Source: Paramyrothecium sp. XJ0827
Taxonomy: Eukaryota; Ascomycota; Sordariomycetes; Hypocreales; Stachybotryaceae
Reading direction: 5' to 3'
Assembly (NCBI GenBank): GCA_020881915.1
Contig: JAJFPB010000003.1
Span: 5,146,001-5,210,000, forward strand
Length of the DNA stretch: 64,000 nt
Shown: positions 60,176 to 64,000 of the stretch, one piece after another
Numbering within the stretch: the stretch's first letter is position 1
How the letters are laid out: each line of letters opens with the position of its first letter
The notes under the pieces: generated by a model
Database searches by the model: none
Told to the model about the DNA's origin: nothing
The model's input: only the letters and a program-made list of their open reading frames with translations
Translations under genes and position numbers: made by a program

Positions 60176-61151
60176 ATGCCGTTTGACTGATAAGGGCATT
60201 TGTAAGAGTAGGACGTCATGCGCTGTTCTATCTCGTCATTGTGTTATATGCTTCTCCTTGTCTCAACCATGCGACGACAAGTTGGGTTGACCTGCACTGA
60301 GACTCACGGTCGCCAAACAATGCAAATTTAATTTAAAGCGGCCTTCCCAAGGAATAACATTTTGTGATTGAGAGAATCAGATGTTACATCAGCTATATAT
60401 TGCCATGGGACAAGTAAGGTAACTTTCGCGTCCGTGCAAAATAACTTTTTCCTTGACATGTCGGTACAAAGTTCGACAACTCAAACGGAGCTCGAGTATT
60501 TTTCGGCCAAATTGCAGACTTGACCTTTCACGAGGGTGATCTCGCAGCTTCTCAAATTTTCAAATCTCTTGATTCTTACACCATACCTCCGCTGCATTAC
60601 TATTTCCAAGTCTGGATGTTCGTCAATGAGTCGATGAGGTCCCAACCAGTGTCGAGGTCCAGTCGCGCCTAAGCGGATTTCACCAAAGCAAGAGAGCGCC
60701 CACCCACGAGTCCCACGATGACCATTTGCATTATGATAGCTTTCGTAAACATTTTCTTCCGTCTCAGTGTGTCGGCTTATGGTTAAGCCCTTCTGTCGGA
60801 CTGCATCATTTCGACGAAAGTAATACTTCGAAGAGCCGGGCAGGGCGCATTAGCTGCATAATCTAACCTTCTTAGGTCTAAGTTCTGCAGAGTGGCTCGG
60901 TTCTCGGTGCTCGGTTCCTCGTCTTTGTGTGCGGCGCTCGGCTTGACAGGGACATCATCAACGCCCTGTGCTTGACATGTTGGGGATCCTATAAATGTCT
61001 TCTTACATTTACAAAGCTCCAATCCCCGCGTGCAAACTTTCGGGGGCTTCATAATTATTTCGCAGAAAGTGTAACTGTTGCCAATACCGAATACGTTGCT
61101 TTCATCACGAGCTTTCTACAAACCATCCCATCAACGTTTTGTGGTTCAATC
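60176..61151. other. Intergenic, 1 kb
   Basis: No supported gene. The open frame upstream of 61152 (from 60927) lacks a plausible start. No TAGTCCG element is found, so the next gene may not belong to the cluster. Confidence 0.5.
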
Positions 61152-62635
61152 ATGGCTCAGGCTTCTGTCGAACTGCACAGCTTGGATGAAGTCAACCTAA
61201 CCGACAATGATCATCGCCAGGTCGAGCCAGATGTTGCTTCTGATTCCCGAACTCCTAATGCTGAATTCACTCTTCCGCCTGCCGATGGCGGCAAGCAGGC
61301 CTGGCTGCTGTTGGCTGCCTGCTGGGGTGTTGAAGCCATGACCTTTGGTGAGTACCTCCAAGGGAGGGACTACGTTCACGAATTTTTAAACAGCTTTCTG
61401 ATAAATCACAAGGGTTTGGGTTCTCATTCGGAGTGTTCCAAGACTACTACAGCAATCACGAGCCTTTTGCGGGCTCTGGGAGTATTGCTGCTATTGGTAC
61501 CACGACGACAGTGAGCCAAAAACGCAGCTCACGATTGAGTTCTGTGCAACTGACTTCAATTCAGGGACTTCTCTATATAGGGACGCCATTTGTTAACGCG
61601 CTGTGTCGTTTGTATCCTCGCCAAGCTCGTTGGTTCACGATTGCTGGGCTTTTCGTGGCTTCCTTGGCACTTGCCATGAGCTCCTTCTGCACGACGGTGC
61701 CTCAACTTATCATCACTCAGGGTCTTCTCTTCGGCATTGGTGGTTGCTTTGCTTACTGCCCCTGCACTATGTATATTGACGAGTGGTTTGTGCAGCGGAA
61801 AGGCCTTGCCTATGGCGTAGTCTGGGGCGCTGCTGGAGCGGGGGGCGCTATATTTCCCCCTATGCTCGACGCTCTTCTCAAAAGCTACGGGTTTCAAACG
61901 ACCGTGAGGATTTGCTCTGGAATCCTGTTCGTTTCCGCTGCGCCACTGTCCTTCTTCATTAAACCTCGGCTGCCATACTCGGCTGTTGTTCACAGCAGAC
62001 CACTCAACATGCGATTCGTCACGTCCAAGTTATTTAGCATGCATCAGCTGGCCAACGTCGTTCAGGCAACAGGCTATTTCCTGCCGTCTATCTACTTACC
62101 GTCCTACGCGCGCGTGACCTTTGGCACGTCCACTTTCTTGTCGGCATTGACGGTCATGCTTGTCAATTTGTCTGCAAGCATTGGACTTATGGTTATGGGG
62201 ACCCTAAGTGACAAATTCACCGTGACGACATGTACGTTCATCTCGTCGATAGGTGTGGCTCTGTCGGTGCTGCTGGTTTGGGGGCTTAACACATCACTGC
62301 CCGCACTATACGTCTTCTGTGTCTGCTATGGCCTCTTTGCCGGGTCCTGGTCCTCGACATGGCCAGGAATCATGAGAGATGTGTCTCAAAAAGCCGAGGT
62401 TGAAGGCTATGGGCATGCCGACCCAATCATGGTGCAAGGCCATTTGTCCATTGGACGGGGAATTGGAAACATTGTGTCAGGGCCGTTGAGCGACTCACTC
62501 ATCCGCGGCATGCCCTGGCAAGGACAGGCCTTGGGGGGCTACGGAAGTGGATTTGGTCCGCTGATAGTGTACACCGGCCTGACAGGGCTTTTGAGTGGGA
62601 TGAATTTTGTCTTTAAGTTACTGAACGTGATATAG
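61152..62635 (+). CDS. MFS monocarboxylate-type transporter
   Basis: Three exons (61152-61347, 61413-61510, 61565-62635) give 454 residues and about 12 membrane segments after a 50-residue polar N-terminus. The first membrane segment with GFGFSFGVFQDYY and the IGTTTTGLLYIGTP stretch across the second intron are characteristic of the fungal monocarboxylate porter (MCH) branch. Substrates in this branch range from pyruvate-like acids to riboflavin, so none is assigned. Both introns have clear GTGAG donors. It is beside the GH cluster but without the shared promoter element. Confidence 0.88.
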
Positions 62636-63250
62636 AGGCCGGGGCTCTTGGAAAAATTTTGCCTGGCCTATGGTCTATACTTAAGCAGTCATTGGTCAGC
62701 TAGCTCTCAAGGAAAGTAGAGTAGATGGTAACAAGATGCTCAAGAATGTGTTCGCCAATTGGGAAAACTCGACTTCCTCAGCCAGAACATCATCGAGGGC
62801 CGTCCAGATCTACCTCGCTCTCGCAAAACACCATATCGGACTTGGAATAATTGTTGCAATGAAACCAGAACCGTGCAAACGATGAAGCGGAAGGCCCGGA
62901 ACAGAAACGATCAGAAGCTACCGGTGGCGAACAACTACTTAACAACGAACTAATGAATGTGAGGTCACGATTTACAGTCAGAACGGATACCGGCAATAAT
63001 TTCCCTTTGGTTCCAACATTGGCTTCTATCGGAGGCAAGTTTTAGCTTTAATGGACAGAAGGTTACAGTGACTGAAAATGGTGGCTTGCAACTGGACTAG
63101 TCGCTCCCACCTGAAGCACAATGACGCAACAGCCCGGCTGACCCCCGCTTCTCTGGCTTTTAACATGTAATGAACCATATTAAGTTTCCCCTTCAAGTCG
63201 CCATCCTTGATTCCTCGTCTGAAACATTCGTTGTCACTCTTCTGCTAGGC
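62636..63250. other. Intergenic, 0.6 kb
   Basis: No gene is seen. The open frame of the next gene extends upstream to 63170, but family similarity starts at 63251. Confidence 0.5.
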
Positions 63251-64000
63251 ATGAAACACTTCCCGGTCGTCGCCATCGCTGGCGGAACTGGAAATCTCGG
63301 TTCTCATTTGACCGAGGCATTTCTGTTGCCCACGTTCCGCCGCCAGTTTCAACAAGTCATCATTCTAGCGAGGGCGGAATCCTCCAAGACAAAGGAATAT
63401 GCAGCAGCCGGTGCGACAGTTCGGCTGTACTCTGAGGACGACATAGCGCCAGCATTAGAGGGCGTAGAGGTGCTCATCAATGCGTGGGTCAAGGTTATTA
63501 CCGTCGAGGAGCTGTCGCTAAAACTGCCCTAGGGTCGGTCCTTCCGGTCATCACTTCAAGGAGAAGCTCCTTCGAGCACTGCCTCAGTCTTCTGTTAAGC
63601 TTTATTTTCCCTCGGAATTTGGTGTGGACCATTACATCCATGACTTCCCTCATGAGGAGTGGGATGCGAAGAAGAAACACTTTCAGCTAGCAAAGGAACT
63701 GATTCCAAACATTCGCATCTGTCGTGTGTTTGCTGGTCTGTTCCTCGAGGATTCCATCGGACCTTGGTTTGGTTTCTATACGTCGAAATGCAAGTACGAA
63801 GCTATTGGGCCCACGGATCAGCGAACTTCGTACACCAGCTTGAACGACGTGGGGCGTTGTCTGGCCATTTTGGCCTCCCTGCCTCATACCGAGGTTGCTG
63901 AACAATTCCATCTGAGCGGGGATAGTAAGTCATTTGCTGAGATTGCTCAAATCATGGAAGAGGCTGGCTCTAAGCCGATCACAACATCGAGCATCCCATT
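63251..64000 (+). CDS. NmrA/isoflavone-reductase-like protein, 3' end cut off
   Basis: Two exons are visible (63251-63483 and 63533 to the window end), 233 residues so far of an expected 300 or so. The intron is 49 bp (GTGGGT..CTAG). The nucleotide-binding motif AGGTGNLGSH opens the protein at residue 10, and the YFPSEFGVD segment follows in the middle, as in NmrA-like and phenylcoumaran-type NAD(P)H reductases. The lysine position of the reductase members falls near DAKKKHFQLAKEL. It could be an NADPH-dependent reductase or a redox-sensing regulator. An ATG at about 63170 is possible but would add an unrelated N-terminus. Confidence 0.85.

Overview
The window looks like chromosomal DNA of a filamentous ascomycete (Pezizomycotina, probably a Sordariomycete; no rRNA or other marker fixes the genus). 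Nearly every gene carries introns of about 45-75 bp with GT..AG borders and a CTAAC/CTGAC-type branch site. Many proteins belong to families expanded in such fungi: Zn2Cys6 regulators, sugar-type MFS carriers, a 7-helix rhodopsin-domain protein, a siderophore carrier, an RGS-LOV photoreceptor and NLR-like genes. Gene models were built by hand from reading frames and splice signals. No tRNA, rRNA or CRISPR was found.

Left part (0.4-15 kb): a gentisate-1,2-dioxygenase-like cupin gene and a sugar-type MFS carrier are followed by a probable N-methyl-amine (glycine betaine) catabolic cluster. It comprises a Rieske monooxygenase, a sarcosine-oxidase-like flavoprotein, a Zn2Cys6 regulator and an intronless, bacterial-looking 840-residue dimethylglycine oxidase. 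Together the enzymes could strip betaine to glycine one methyl at a time. A 16-bp palindromic element (CCGRTCACATGACCGG) occurs in the Rieske/flavoprotein divergent promoter and again upstream of the dimethylglycine oxidase gene, with a weaker third copy.

Middle (15-36 kb): a secreted beta-helix protein, a secreted coiled-coil protein, a siderophore carrier with palindromic iron-GATA sites upstream, a NACHT-like protein without a P-loop, a 7-TM rhodopsin-domain protein with a GC-AG intron, a membrane-anchored saponin-hydrolase-like beta-propeller, an RGS-LOV photoreceptor (BcLOV4 type) and a small Dabb-domain protein.

Dynamic island (36-48.3 kb): a decayed winged-helix/TPR NLR-like gene with an in-frame stop, a 1146-residue ankyrin protein, and a 4.3-kb composite transposable element. 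The element has 223/224-bp terminal inverted repeats (two differences), a 9-bp target duplication, and inside it a truncated hAT transposase joined to a truncated Ty1/copia segment whose LTR abuts the right inverted repeat.

Right part (48.4-64 kb): a secreted M28 aminopeptidase, then an oligosaccharide-use cluster consisting of GH3 beta-glucosidase, divergent sugar carrier, Zn2Cys6 regulator and GH43 enzyme. Both hydrolases lack signal peptides, which suggests import followed by intracellular hydrolysis. All three promoter regions of this cluster share a TTAGTCCG / TCCGCGGACT element. A monocarboxylate-type MFS carrier and the 5' part of an NmrA/isoflavone-reductase-like gene end the window.
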